In this document: positions 19,797 to 27,801 of the stretch, piece by piece
Layout of the letters: every line of letters starts with the position of its first letter
Numbering within the stretch: the first letter of the stretch is position 1
Assembly (NCBI RefSeq): GCF_042681825.1
Contig: NZ_JBHUGH010000012.1
Location: 186,001-250,000, forward strand
From: Halodurantibacterium flavum
GTDB lineage: Bacteria > Pseudomonadota > Alphaproteobacteria > Rhodobacterales > Rhodobacteraceae
Reading direction: 5' to 3'
Length of the DNA stretch: 64,000 nucleotides
The notes under the pieces: generated by a model
Told to the model about the DNA's origin: nothing
Databases searched by the model: none
What the model saw: the letters and a program-made list of their open reading frames with translations, nothing else
Translations under genes and position numbers: made by a program

Positions 19797-20087
19797 ATGA
19801 TGATCGACACCGGCACCGCGACCCGCGCCACGCTTGTGGCAAATGAAAAACCCCGCCCCACGCCCGACCCGCAGTTGCGGGAGGTTGCGCAGAAACTGGA
19901 AGCCCAGTTTCTTGCGGAAATGCTGTCGAGCGCCGGTCTGGGCCGGCCATCCGAATCGCTCAACGGCGGAATCGGCGAAGAACAGTTCAGTTCGTTCCTC
20001 GTCCAGGCCTATGCGGCAGAGCTTTCGCGCGCGGGCGGCATCGGCCTCGCTGCGGCAATCGAGGCCGCGATGGAGCGGCGCTCATGA
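19797..20087 (+). CDS. Rod-binding protein (FlgJ N-terminal domain only)
   Basis: A 96-aa protein matching the rod-binding domain of FlgJ, with LEAQFLAEMLSSAGLGRPSE and GIGEEQFSSFLVQAYA. It lacks the muramidase domain of enteric FlgJ; single-domain versions (sometimes called CheL) are normal in alphaproteobacteria. An AGGAGA ribosome site precedes two tandem ATGs (19797, 19800); the second has better spacing. The stop overlaps the next gene by 4 bp. Confidence 0.85.
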   Translation: MMIDTGTATRATLVANEKPRPTPDPQLREVAQKLEAQFLAEMLSSAGLGRPSESLNGGIGEEQFSSFLVQAYAAELSRAGGIGLAAAIEAAMERRS

Positions 20088-20440
20088 TCTTCAAGTCGAC
20101 GAAATCTCCCACTGCCGAGCTTCGGGATCTGCTTGGCGCGACGCGCGCACGCCTTGCGCAAGGCCATCTTCAAGGTCTGCAAGACCTTGGCGCGCGCCAT
20201 ATGAAAGCATTGGAGCGCTTCATATCGGGACCGGTACCCTCCGAGGCTGAGCTTTTGAAGCTGAAAACCGAAGCGCAGGCGACCGAGGCGATGATCCTCG
20301 CCGCCCGGGAGGGATTGCAAGCGGCAAGGCGCCGGCTTGCGGAGATCGAGCGGGAGCTTTCCGGTTGGAAAGCCTATGACAAGACGGGGCAGCGAAGTGA
20401 GGTTGCCGCAAGCCGTGTCACGCTGGAGCGAAAGGCATGA
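20084..20440 (+). CDS. Small helical flagellar protein, FlgN-like
   Basis: A 118-aa protein predicted as almost wholly helical, with heptad-like Leu/Ala spacing from about residue 45 to 95 (EAELLKLKTEAQATEAM, then LQAARRRLAEIERELSGW). Size, helicity and position between the rod-binding gene and flagellin suit an export chaperone such as FlgN. There is no decisive motif, so the function is inference. It is translationally coupled to the preceding gene by a 4-bp overlap. Confidence 0.6.
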   Translation: MIFKSTKSPTAELRDLLGATRARLAQGHLQGLQDLGARHMKALERFISGPVPSEAELLKLKTEAQATEAMILAAREGLQAARRRLAEIERELSGWKAYDKTGQRSEVAASRVTLERKA

Positions 20441-20471
20441 CATCGGCGAGCGCATTTAACTCAATTGCGAG

Positions 20472-20504
20472 CTAACTGGACGTGTGCAGTTAGGCTTCCG
20501 TTAG
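20472..20504. promoter_or_regulatory. Inverted repeat and CtrA-like half-sites upstream of fliC
   Basis: CTAACTG (20472-20478) and CAGTTAG (20487-20493) form a perfect 7-bp inverted repeat with an 8-base spacer. The TTAG at 20490-20493 is followed 7 bases later by TTAG at 20501-20504. That spacing is like the CtrA consensus TTAA-N7-TTAA, with one mismatch per half. It sits about 135-165 bp upstream of the flagellin start. Confidence 0.35.
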
Positions 20505-20580
20505 AGGTTGAGCGTAATTCTGGGACAGCACCTTGGGGTGGCGCGGCGAACCGGCCGCACTGGGCAGAAAGTCCTGTTCC

Positions 20581-20619
20581 GTCGCCGTCTGGCGACACCT
20601 CAACCCGGCGCAAAGCGCC
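20581..20619 (+). promoter_or_regulatory. Two tandem stem-loops in the fliC leader
   Basis: GTCGCC-GTCT-GGCGAC (20581-20596) and GGCGC-AAA-GCGCC (20607-20619) can form two small hairpins directly before the GGAGA ribosome site (20626-20630). In Caulobacter, FlbT acts on the flagellin leader RNA. The nearby flaF-flbT pair makes these hairpins candidate control elements. The structures are seen; the role is inferred. Confidence 0.45.
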
Positions 20620-20636
20620 AATAGCGGAGATTTCGG

Positions 20637-21842
20637 ATGTCGAGTATTCTGACCAACACGGGTGCCATGGTGGCGCTTCAGACGCTCAAATCGATCAACA
20701 CCAACCTCAACAAGACCCAGGCCGAAATTTCGACCGGCAAGTCGGTCGGCTCGGCCAAGGACAATGCGGCCACCTGGGCAATCTCCAAGGTCATGGAGTC
20801 GGATGTGAGCGGCTTCCAGGGCATTTCCGAAAGCCTTTCGCTGGGTCTCGCCACCGTTGCCGTCGCCCGCCAAGCATCGGAGTCGGTGACCGAGCTTCTG
20901 AAAGAGATCAAGCAGAAGATCGTCGGCGCGCAGGGCGAAAACGTTGACCGCGGCAAAATTCAGACGGATATCGCCGGACTTCGCGATCAGATCTCGTCGG
21001 TTGTGGAAGCGGCGCAGTTCAACGGCCTGAACCTCGTCAACGGCATCAACACCGAGATGAACATCCTGTCGTCGCTGGATCGCAGCGGGTCGTCGGATGT
21101 CAAAGCCGCCCAGATCACCGTCAACGGCCAGAACCTTTCGCTTGGGGAATACGTGGGCAAGGCAGTGTTCAACGGTACGACGGGCGCGTCGACCCAGGGC
21201 GACACTGCGGCGTTCTTCCTTGATGCCGGTGACACCGCGGATCTCGTGATCGACCCGGCAGTTGTGTTTGAAGCCGGCGATCGGGTTTCGATCAGCATTG
21301 CCGGCAAATCGGTGAGCTATACCGTCCGCGAGCAGGATCTTGCAGCGGGTGCGAGCACGGCTGACCTCGTGGCGGTCGGTCTGAAGCAGGCCATCGACGC
21401 GCTCAACATTGCCGATCTTGAAGTGAGCTATGACAGCGGTACGCCGGGGACGCTCTCGCTCACCAACAACACCGCCAACGACATGACGGTGAATGCAAGC
21501 TTTCTGAACGCCGGTTCCGGTGCGCTGGGGATGCTGAACACCATCGACGTAACCACGGCCGGTGGTGCGGCGAACGCGCTGACGGAAATCGAAGCCCTGA
21601 TCCAGACCGGTATCGACGCCTCGGCGGCCTTCGGTTCTGCCGAAAAGCAGCTCGATATCCAGAAGGACTTCGTGTCCAAACTGACGGACGCCCTGCGGAC
21701 GGGTATCGGCGCCCTCGTCGATGCGGATATGGAAGAGGTTTCGGCCCGCCTTCAGGCACTTCAGGTGCAGCAGCAGCTTGGCATTCAGGCACTGTCGATT
21801 GCGAACCAGGCGCCGCAGAGCGTGCTCGCCCTGTTCCGCTGA
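20637..21842 (+). CDS. fliC: Flagellin
   Basis: A 401-aa filament subunit exported by the flagellar type III system. The conserved N-terminal D0/D1 (MSSILTNTGAMVALQTLKSI, then TGKSVGSAKDNAATWAIS) and the C-terminal D0/D1 (VSARLQALQVQQQLGIQAL) flank a variable central part at about residues 150-290. There are no cysteines. A GGAGA ribosome site lies 6 bases before the ATG. Downstream lie a GC hairpin and flaF-flbT, the standard alphaproteobacterial arrangement. Confidence 0.95.
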   Translation: MSSILTNTGAMVALQTLKSINTNLNKTQAEISTGKSVGSAKDNAATWAISKVMESDVSGFQGISESLSLGLATVAVARQASESVTELLKEIKQKIVGAQGENVDRGKIQTDIAGLRDQISSVVEAAQFNGLNLVNGINTEMNILSSLDRSGSSDVKAAQITVNGQNLSLGEYVGKAVFNGTTGASTQGDTAAFFLDAGDTADLVIDPAVVFEAGDRVSISIAGKSVSYTVREQDLAAGASTADLVAVGLKQAIDALNIADLEVSYDSGTPGTLSLTNNTANDMTVNASFLNAGSGALGMLNTIDVTTAGGAANALTEIEALIQTGIDASAAFGSAEKQLDIQKDFVSKLTDALRTGIGALVDADMEEVSARLQALQVQQQLGIQALSIANQAPQSVLALFR

Positions 21843-21850
21843 TCTGAGGA

Positions 21851-21874
21851 TCGGGGGCCAATCGCGGCCCCCGA
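21851..21874 (+). terminator. GC hairpin after flagellin gene
   Basis: TCGGGGGCC (21851-21859) and GGCCCCCGA (21866-21874) form a perfect 9-bp stem with a 6-base loop just after the fliC stop. There is no T-tract, so it may protect the 3' end of an abundant flagellin message or only attenuate read-through into flaF. Confidence 0.6.
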
Positions 21875-21935
21875 CGCCCCCTGACCACCACCAATAATCG
21901 TAATGGACCAGCCCAATCCACGGGGAGGATGAAAC

Positions 21936-22313
21936 TTGTACGCCCAGCATCTGGCGAAGACTGCTTATTCAGGACGGGAAACGCCCACACGCACGCTTCG
22001 CGGGATTGAATATGACGTGCTTGCCCGGGTGACCCAGGCATTGCGCGGGTCCGGAACGGGCGCGATCACGGATTTTTCGGCTACAGCCGCGGCCCTGCAT
22101 GAGAACGGGCGCCTCTGGCGGCTCTTTCTGGTGGCGGTGGCCGACCCGCAGAACGGTCTGCCGGCACAGCTTCGCGCCAGCCTGTTCTATCTTGCGGAAT
22201 TCACCGCGATTCATACGGAACGCGTTCTTGCCGGGCGCGCCACACCCGAGGCACTGGTCGATATAAATACCGCCGTGATGCGCGGCCTCCGCCAAGAGCG
22301 TTCGGCGCAATGA
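21936..22313 (+). CDS. flaF: Flagellin biosynthesis regulator FlaF
   Basis: A 125-aa FlaF protein, required for flagellin synthesis or secretion in alphaproteobacteria. Seen: the N-terminal YAQHLAKTAYSGRETPTRTLR and the RLWRLFLVAVADPQNGLPAQ region. The start is TTG at 21936, with a strong GGGGAGGA ribosome site 6 bases upstream; an ATG at 21929 is out of frame. The stop overlaps flbT by 4 bp. Confidence 0.92.
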   Translation: MYAQHLAKTAYSGRETPTRTLRGIEYDVLARVTQALRGSGTGAITDFSATAAALHENGRLWRLFLVAVADPQNGLPAQLRASLFYLAEFTAIHTERVLAGRATPEALVDINTAVMRGLRQERSAQ

Positions 22314-22714
22314 GCGGTCTCGTCATAAAGCTCGGCCCGAAAGAGCGTGTGCTGATCAACGGTGCGGTCATCGAAAACGGGGACAAGCGGTCCCGGATTT
22401 CGATCCTCACCCCCAAAGCGCATATCCTGAGGCTCCGCGACGCGATCCATCCCGAGGCGGCAACGACCCCTGTGCGGCGGGTGTGCTATGTGGCGCAACT
22501 TGTCCTGTCCGGCGATGCCACGCCCGAGGATGCAAGGCCGCAGCTCTTGCGCGGAATCGAGCAACTCAGCCAGGTGTTGACCGATCATGACAGTCGCAGT
22601 CAGCTTGCCCTTGCGACGGCCGCGGTTCTGCGGTCCGACCACTATCACGCGCTCAAGGCCCTTCGGGGGCTTTTGCCGAGAGAGGAGCGCCTCCTGGCGA
22701 CGGATGAACCATGA
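22310..22714 (+). CDS. flbT: Flagellin mRNA regulator FlbT
   Basis: A 134-aa FlbT protein. In Caulobacter it binds the flagellin transcript and represses its translation until the hook is finished. Seen: LVIKLGPKERVLINGAVIENG near the start (split here as family-typical beta-rich region) and RRVCYVAQLVLSGD. It overlaps flaF and the DUF1217 gene by 4 bp each, giving a three-gene coupled set. Confidence 0.93.
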   Translation: MSGLVIKLGPKERVLINGAVIENGDKRSRISILTPKAHILRLRDAIHPEAATTPVRRVCYVAQLVLSGDATPEDARPQLLRGIEQLSQVLTDHDSRSQLALATAAVLRSDHYHALKALRGLLPREERLLATDEP

Positions 22715-23523
22715 GCTTTACCCCCTTGATCCCCGTCGGCGGCTTTGCCGGTTGGAGCTTTCTGAACCGGACGATGGATCGCCAGACCGAACTCTTCAAT
22801 CGTGCCCCGCAGATCGAGCGGGACAAGGCCTATTTCCTTGAAAAGATCGGCAGCATCGATACGGCAGAGGAATTGGTCGGTGATCGCCGGCTGCTTCGCG
22901 TGGCCTTGGGGGCCTTCGGTCTGGAGGACGACGTCAACAACACATTCTTCATCAGGAAAGTGCTGGAAGAGGGGACGCTGGACCCGAAATCGCTTGCCAA
23001 CAGGCTCGCGGACAAACGCTATCAGGAAATGGCGAAGGCGTTCAATTTCGATCTTTCGCCACCCAGCACCAAGATCAGCGACTTTGGCGCAAGGATCGTC
23101 GACGCCTATAAATCCCGCAGTTTTGAAGTCGCGGTAGGAGAGCAGGATCAGAACCTGCGCCTTGCCTTGTCGCTGCGTCGTGAACTGGCAAAACTGGCCG
23201 AAGGCAGCGCGTCAGAAAACACCAAATGGTTCACCTTGCTCGGTTCGGCCCCCATGCGTGAGGTCGTGCAAACCGCGTTCGGCCTGCCGTCCTCGTTTGG
23301 CTCGATTGATCTCGACATCCAGCTTTCGACGCTGAAGGCGAAGGCGCGCAGCATCTTTGGCGATGATTCCGTGAGCCAGTTCCAGGATCCGGACAAGGTT
23401 GAACAGCTGATCCAGCGGTTCCTCCTTCGGTCCGAGGTGAACAACCTCGGGACCGGGATGAACAGCGGGTCGATCGCGCTTCAGCTGCTGCAGACATCCG
23501 CATCGCGGTTCTCTGCGCGCTAG
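22711..23523 (+). CDS. DUF1217 family flagellar-associated protein
   Basis: A 270-aa protein of the DUF1217 family found in alphaproteobacterial flagellar clusters. It begins SFTPLIPVGGFAGWSFLNRT and continues with alternating helical repeats containing ALGAFGLEDDVNNTFFIRKVLEEG. No catalytic motif or membrane segment was seen. It is coupled to flbT by a 4-bp overlap. Its stop codon overlaps that of the convergent fliI by 3 bases, so there is no terminator between them. The biochemical role is unknown. Confidence 0.8.
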   Translation: MSFTPLIPVGGFAGWSFLNRTMDRQTELFNRAPQIERDKAYFLEKIGSIDTAEELVGDRRLLRVALGAFGLEDDVNNTFFIRKVLEEGTLDPKSLANRLADKRYQEMAKAFNFDLSPPSTKISDFGARIVDAYKSRSFEVAVGEQDQNLRLALSLRRELAKLAEGSASENTKWFTLLGSAPMREVVQTAFGLPSSFGSIDLDIQLSTLKAKARSIFGDDSVSQFQDPDKVEQLIQRFLLRSEVNNLGTGMNSGSIALQLLQTSASRFSAR

Positions 23524-24836
23524 GGGAGCCTTCCCAGATACCGGCCCAGCCTTTGAAAGCTGTCGCTCACATCGCCGGTTTCCCCCTCGGCAAGGAAAGC
23601 ATCAAGCTTTGGCCACAGCGCGACGGCGCGGTCGATCTCGGGGTTGGACCCGGCCGTGTAGAGGCCCGCCTGAATCATCATCTCGGCGGCATGATAGATC
23701 GAGAGGGTGTGCCGCGCTTCGGATATGAGAGCATTTTCCTCGTCGGTTGCAGCGGCGGGCAGGCTACGTGAAACCGAACGCAGAAGATCAATGGCGGGGT
23801 AACGGCCCCGCTCTGCGATCGCGCGATCAAGGACCACATGCCCGTCCAGAACCCCGCGCAGGATATCTGCAACCGGCCCCTCCATGTCGGAGCCGGCCAC
23901 GAGCACGGTGAAGATCGCCGTTATATCCCCCGCCGTCGCCTCACCCGGTCCGGCCCGTTCCGCCAGAGACATGATCATGTGGGCGACCGAGGGCGGATAG
24001 CCCCGCAGTGACGGCGCCTCCCCTGCGGCAAGGGCGACCTCGCGATGGGCTTCCGCAAATCGCGTCACAGAATCCGCCACCAGAAGAACATGCCTGCCGG
24101 AATCCCGAAAATGCTCGGCCACGGCTATGGCCGTCCAGGCCGCCTGCCGCCGCAAAAGCGGCGACTGATCGGAGGTCGCGACGACGAGAACCGCCCGCTT
24201 CATGCCTTCCGGGCCCAGGACATGCTCCACAAATTCGCGCAGTTCACGCCCGCGCTCACCGATCAGGGCGATCACCACGACATCGGCCGAAACACCTTTC
24301 GCGAGCGTGCCGAGCAAGCTCGTTTTTCCCACGCCGGACCCGGCGAAAAGGCCAATCCTCTGACCGCGCACGATCGGCAGCATCGTGTTGAAAACGGCAA
24401 CGCCGGTGCTCAACCTCGGCCCGAGAGGACGACGCCGGGCCGGGGCCGGGGGCGCTGTTCGCAGAGGGCGCGGCGAAGGCCCCGGCAGCAGCGGTGCATC
24501 ATCCATGGGGTTCCCCAGCGGATCGACGACGCGGCCCAGCCAGCTGTCGTCCGGCGCAATGGTCAGGGCACCGTCAAGCAAGACCCGATCGCCAATTCGG
24601 AAACCATCGAGGGGGCTTTCGGGCAGCACGATGATATTGTCTTGGGTTACCTCGATCACCTCGCCGCCGACGCGGGCCCCGGGGGCGGCCAGAACGGTCA
24701 CCCTGTCCCCCGCAGCCGCCGACAGGCCGCTGACGCTCAGCACCCCGCGGCCGACGCCCGTCACTCGCCCGAATCTTCGCGCGGCGCGGATCGTTCTGAT
24801 TTCTGCCACCAGTCCGCCGAAAACCGAATCTCTCAT
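23520..24836 (-). CDS. fliI: Flagellum-specific ATPase FliI
   Basis: A 438-aa F1-beta-like ATPase that drives unfolding and export of flagellar subunits. Seen: Walker A LFAGSGVGKTSLLGTLAKG, the type III-specific LIGERGRELREFVEHVLG, Walker B-like VLLVADSVTRFAEAHREVA and SLRGYPPSVAHMIMSLAERAG. The start at MRDSVFGGLV is chosen from family length; the frame is open further upstream without homology. It is divergent from the flgB operon, with 87 bp between them. Confidence 0.95.
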   Translation of the reverse strand: MRDSVFGGLVAEIRTIRAARRFGRVTGVGRGVLSVSGLSAAAGDRVTVLAAPGARVGGEVIEVTQDNIIVLPESPLDGFRIGDRVLLDGALTIAPDDSWLGRVVDPLGNPMDDAPLLPGPSPRPLRTAPPAPARRRPLGPRLSTGVAVFNTMLPIVRGQRIGLFAGSGVGKTSLLGTLAKGVSADVVVIALIGERGRELREFVEHVLGPEGMKRAVLVVATSDQSPLLRRQAAWTAIAVAEHFRDSGRHVLLVADSVTRFAEAHREVALAAGEAPSLRGYPPSVAHMIMSLAERAGPGEATAGDITAIFTVLVAGSDMEGPVADILRGVLDGHVVLDRAIAERGRYPAIDLLRSVSRSLPAAATDEENALISEARHTLSIYHAAEMMIQAGLYTAGSNPEIDRAVALWPKLDAFLAEGETGDVSDSFQRLGRYLGRLP

Positions 24837-24923
24837 CCATGACCCCTGAGCCGCTGCACTGGATACGGTTTCTAAAGGAATCACTCTTAAAGCTTGGTGT
24901 AGGCAACACGAGGCAGAACCCCG

Positions 24924-25301
24924 ATGTTCAGGCAACTCGAACTTTTCAAGATGGCGCACGGGCTCGCGGCCCATGCGGCAAGCCGACAGGGCGTCATTGC
25001 CCAAAACGTCGCGCACGCCGACACTCCCGGATATCGCGCGCGGGATATTGCATCATTCTCGGATGTGTGGCGGCAGCAGGGCGGTGGCGGCCTGCGTCAG
25101 ACCCGCATGTCCCACGATTTCGGTCCGGCCTCCGGCGCGCGCCTGCAGGAGGTTCGCGCCGGTAGCTCCGAGCCGAACGGCAATTCGGTCTCGCTGGAAC
25201 AGCAGATGATCCACGCGGCAGAGGTGCGGCATCAGCACGATCTCGCGCTTAGCGTCTACCGCACCGCATCGACAGTCCTGCGCAAAAGTCTCGGAAGATA
25301 G
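24924..25301 (+). CDS. flgB: Flagellar proximal rod protein FlgB
   Basis: A 125-aa rod subunit with the rod-family N-terminal motif NVAHADTPGYRARDI and a C-terminal helix (EQQMIHAAEVRHQHDLALSVY). Exported without a Sec signal. First gene of the flgB-flgC-fliE-fliQ-flgF-flgG-flgA-flgH-fliL operon and 2 bp before flgC. Confidence 0.94.
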   Translation: MFRQLELFKMAHGLAAHAASRQGVIAQNVAHADTPGYRARDIASFSDVWRQQGGGGLRQTRMSHDFGPASGARLQEVRAGSSEPNGNSVSLEQQMIHAAEVRHQHDLALSVYRTASTVLRKSLGR

Positions 25302-25303
25302 CG

Positions 25304-25696
25304 ATGTCCGACCTCATTCAAAGCCTCGCCATCTCCTCCTCCGGTATGCAGGCACAGGGGCAGCGGCTGCGCCATCTGTCCGAGAACGTGGCGAATGCGG
25401 ACACTCCCGGTTATCGACGCAAGACGATCTCTTTCGAACCGGAACAGAGGTTCGGGCGCGACACCGGCCGGGTAGAGGCGGGGCCCGTCCAGCTTAGCCA
25501 ACGGGATCTGACGCAGATATTTGCGCCGGATCACCCGCTGGCCGACGCGTCGGGCTATTATGCCGGGTCCAACGTCGATCTCATCGTCGAGATCGCGGAT
25601 TCGCGTGAGGCGCAGCGGAGCTACGAGGCAAATCTGAGGATGTTCGACCAGGCCCGGCAAATGTCGGCCAGCCTGCTCGACCTGTTGAAACGGTAA
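25304..25696 (+). CDS. flgC: Flagellar proximal rod protein FlgC
   Basis: A 130-aa rod subunit with the family motif ENVANADTPGYRRKTISFEP and the C-terminal SYEANLRMFDQARQM that packs in the rod. It follows flgB closely and precedes fliE, the conserved order. Confidence 0.94.
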   Translation: MSDLIQSLAISSSGMQAQGQRLRHLSENVANADTPGYRRKTISFEPEQRFGRDTGRVEAGPVQLSQRDLTQIFAPDHPLADASGYYAGSNVDLIVEIADSREAQRSYEANLRMFDQARQMSASLLDLLKR

Positions 25697-25712
25697 TCAA
25701 GGAGAATCCAGA

Positions 25713-26003
25713 ATGGATGCCAAGGCAGTCATTGCGGCGCAGTCATATGTTCAGGCCCGGCCGGCGACGGCCCCCGGGGCCTCGTCCGGCGGGCTTGGCC
25801 CCAAATTCGCCGAAGTCGCACGCGATTTTGCGGAAACCCTCTCGCAGGGGGAACAGACAGCGAAATCCGCCCTGCTGGGTGAGGCGGATCCACACGCCCT
25901 GGTGCAGGCGCTTGCGGCCACCGAACTCGCGGTCGAAACGGCTGTGACAATCCGCGACAAGGTTGTCGAGGCGTATCAGGAAATCCTGCGGATGCCGGTC
26001 TGA
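25713..26003 (+). CDS. fliE: Flagellar hook-basal body protein FliE
   Basis: A 96-aa adaptor between the MS ring and the rod. The C-terminal helix pair with ATELAVETAVTIRDKVVEAYQEILRMPV (shown here as family-typical) ends in the diagnostic YQEILRMPV. An AAGGAGAA ribosome site precedes the ATG. Confidence 0.92.
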   Translation: MDAKAVIAAQSYVQARPATAPGASSGGLGPKFAEVARDFAETLSQGEQTAKSALLGEADPHALVQALAATELAVETAVTIRDKVVEAYQEILRMPV

Positions 26004-26013
26004 GGTCACCCCC

Positions 26014-26280
26014 GTGCCCGAAGAGATTTTCTACGACATCCTGCGGCAAGGTCTCTGGACGGCGGTCGTCATCTCTGCCCCCATTCTGTCCGTGGCGCTG
26101 ATTGCCGGCATCGCCGTCGGGCTGTTTCAGGCGCTGACCTCGGTGCAGGAAATGACCCTCACTTTCGTGCCCAAGGCGCTCGCGATGCTCGTCGTCTTCT
26201 GGGTCTCGATGAGCTTCATGTCGAAATCGCTCGTTTCGTTTTTCAGCGGTCAGATCATTCCCCTGATCGCCGGCTTTTAG
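26014..26280 (+). CDS. fliQ: Flagellar export apparatus protein FliQ
   Basis: An 88-aa, two-helix membrane component of the type III export gate (FliP-FliQ-FliR). Seen: VVISAPILSVALIAGIAVG, FQALTSVQEMTLTFVPK and the C-terminal IIPLIAGF. The GTG at 26014, with GAGGT 7 bases upstream, gives the family length; the in-frame upstream extension overlaps fliE and lacks homology. FliP and FliR are not in the window. Confidence 0.93.
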   Translation: MPEEIFYDILRQGLWTAVVISAPILSVALIAGIAVGLFQALTSVQEMTLTFVPKALAMLVVFWVSMSFMSKSLVSFFSGQIIPLIAGF

Positions 26281-26290
26281 GAAGGCTGTC

Positions 26291-27004
26291 ATGGACAACG
26301 CCAGTTACACCACGCTCACGCGGCAGTCCGGGTTGAGGCGCGAGATGGATATCGTCGCGCATAACATCGCCAATGCGAATACGACCGGTTTCCGGCGCGA
26401 GGGGATCATCTTCTCGGAATTCCTTCGCGGCCTCGATGGGCAGGAACCGTCGCTCTCGATGGCGACCGTGAATGCACGGCATATCGGCGAGGCGCAGGGC
26501 GGCCTCACGGCGACGGGCGGCCCGCTCGATCTTGCGATCGAGGGACCCGGATACTTCGTCGTCCAGACCCCGGACGGTGAGCGGCTGACCCGGGCCGGTC
26601 ATTTCACCGCGAATGCAGAGGGCGAGGTCGTGAACCAGGATGGCCACCCGCTCCTTGATCTGGGCGGCGGCGCAATTGCCCTTCCGCCCGAGGCCGGGTC
26701 GATTGCGGTTGGCGCAGACGGGACGCTCAGCGCCGATGGCGTGGCGGTCGCCCAGGTTGGCGTGGTTCTGCCGGTCGATCCGCTGAGCCTTCAGCGAGAG
26801 GCCGGGACGCTTTTGCGTGCCGGTGACGTGGAGCCTGTCGAGCAACCCTCTGTCCTCCAGGGATATCTGGAGGAATCGAATGTCGATGTCATCACGGAAG
26901 TGGCGCGGATGATCGAGGTGCAGCGCGCCTATGAGCTGGGCCAGACCTTTCTGGACCGTGAAGACGAACGTATCCGCGCCGTTGTCCAGACGCTCGGGAA
27001 ATAG
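26291..27004 (+). CDS. flgF: Flagellar proximal rod protein FlgF
   Basis: A 237-aa rod protein with the N-terminal NIANANTTGFRREGI motif, the central TGGPLDLAIEGPGYFVVQTP and the C-terminal VDVITEVARMIEVQRAYE. The start ATG lies 10 bp after fliQ. Size is normal for the family. Confidence 0.94.
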   Translation: MDNASYTTLTRQSGLRREMDIVAHNIANANTTGFRREGIIFSEFLRGLDGQEPSLSMATVNARHIGEAQGGLTATGGPLDLAIEGPGYFVVQTPDGERLTRAGHFTANAEGEVVNQDGHPLLDLGGGAIALPPEAGSIAVGADGTLSADGVAVAQVGVVLPVDPLSLQREAGTLLRAGDVEPVEQPSVLQGYLEESNVDVITEVARMIEVQRAYELGQTFLDREDERIRAVVQTLGK

Positions 27005-27015
27005 AAAGGGAAATC

Positions 27016-27801
27016 ATGCGCGCCTTGCAAATCGCCGCCAGCGGCATGACCGCACAACAGATGCGGGTCGAGGTCATTTCCAACAACCTCGCCAACATGA
27101 ACACGACAGCCTACAACGCGCGCCGCGCCGAATTCGCCGATCTGCATTATCAGCAGGTCACGCGCCCCGGCACGGTCACATCAACCGAAGGAACGTTGCT
27201 TCCGACCGGGGTCCAGATGGGTCTGGGCGTCAGGCCGGCGGCCGTCTCGGTGATGCTGTCCCAAGGGTCCCTTGCCCATACCGGCGGTGATCTTGATATC
27301 GCGATCGAGGGGCGCGGCTATCTTGAGGTGGTCTTACCCGACGGGGGCGCGGCCTTCACTCGCGATGGCAGCCTCAAACGCTCGGCCGAGGGGCTGATCG
27401 TCACCTCCGACGGCTATGAGGTCGTTCCGGGCATGGTCATTCCCGACGATGCGCGAAGCCTGTCGATCAATGCCGAGGGCGAGGTCTTTGTCTATTTCAA
27501 TGACAGAGCCGAGGCCGAATTGCTGGGTCGCTTTTCCCTTGCGAGTTTCACGAATGAAAAGGGCCTTGAGGCGATCGGGTCCAACCTATTCCGCGAGACC
27601 GAGGCATCGGGGCAGGCCGCCGTCGCGGCGCCGGGGCAGGACGGGTTGGGGACGTTGCGGCAGGGCTATCTGGAGGACAGTTCCGTCGATGCCGTGCGCG
27701 AGCTGACAGAACTGATCAAGGCGCAGCGGGGCTATGAGCTCAATGCCAAGGTCATCACGGCGGCCGACCAGATGCTGGCTGCGACGGCACAAGTGCGATG
27801 A
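27016..27801 (+). CDS. flgG: Flagellar distal rod protein FlgG
   Basis: A 261-aa distal rod subunit with ISNNLANMNTTAYNARRAEF, the FlgG-type QVTRPGT...GLGVRPAAVSV region and C-terminal YLEDSSVDAVRELTELIKAQ. An AAAGGGAAA ribosome site precedes the ATG. It overlaps flgA by 4 bp. Confidence 0.95.
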   Translation: MRALQIAASGMTAQQMRVEVISNNLANMNTTAYNARRAEFADLHYQQVTRPGTVTSTEGTLLPTGVQMGLGVRPAAVSVMLSQGSLAHTGGDLDIAIEGRGYLEVVLPDGGAAFTRDGSLKRSAEGLIVTSDGYEVVPGMVIPDDARSLSINAEGEVFVYFNDRAEAELLGRFSLASFTNEKGLEAIGSNLFRETEASGQAAVAAPGQDGLGTLRQGYLEDSSVDAVRELTELIKAQRGYELNAKVITAADQMLAATAQVR

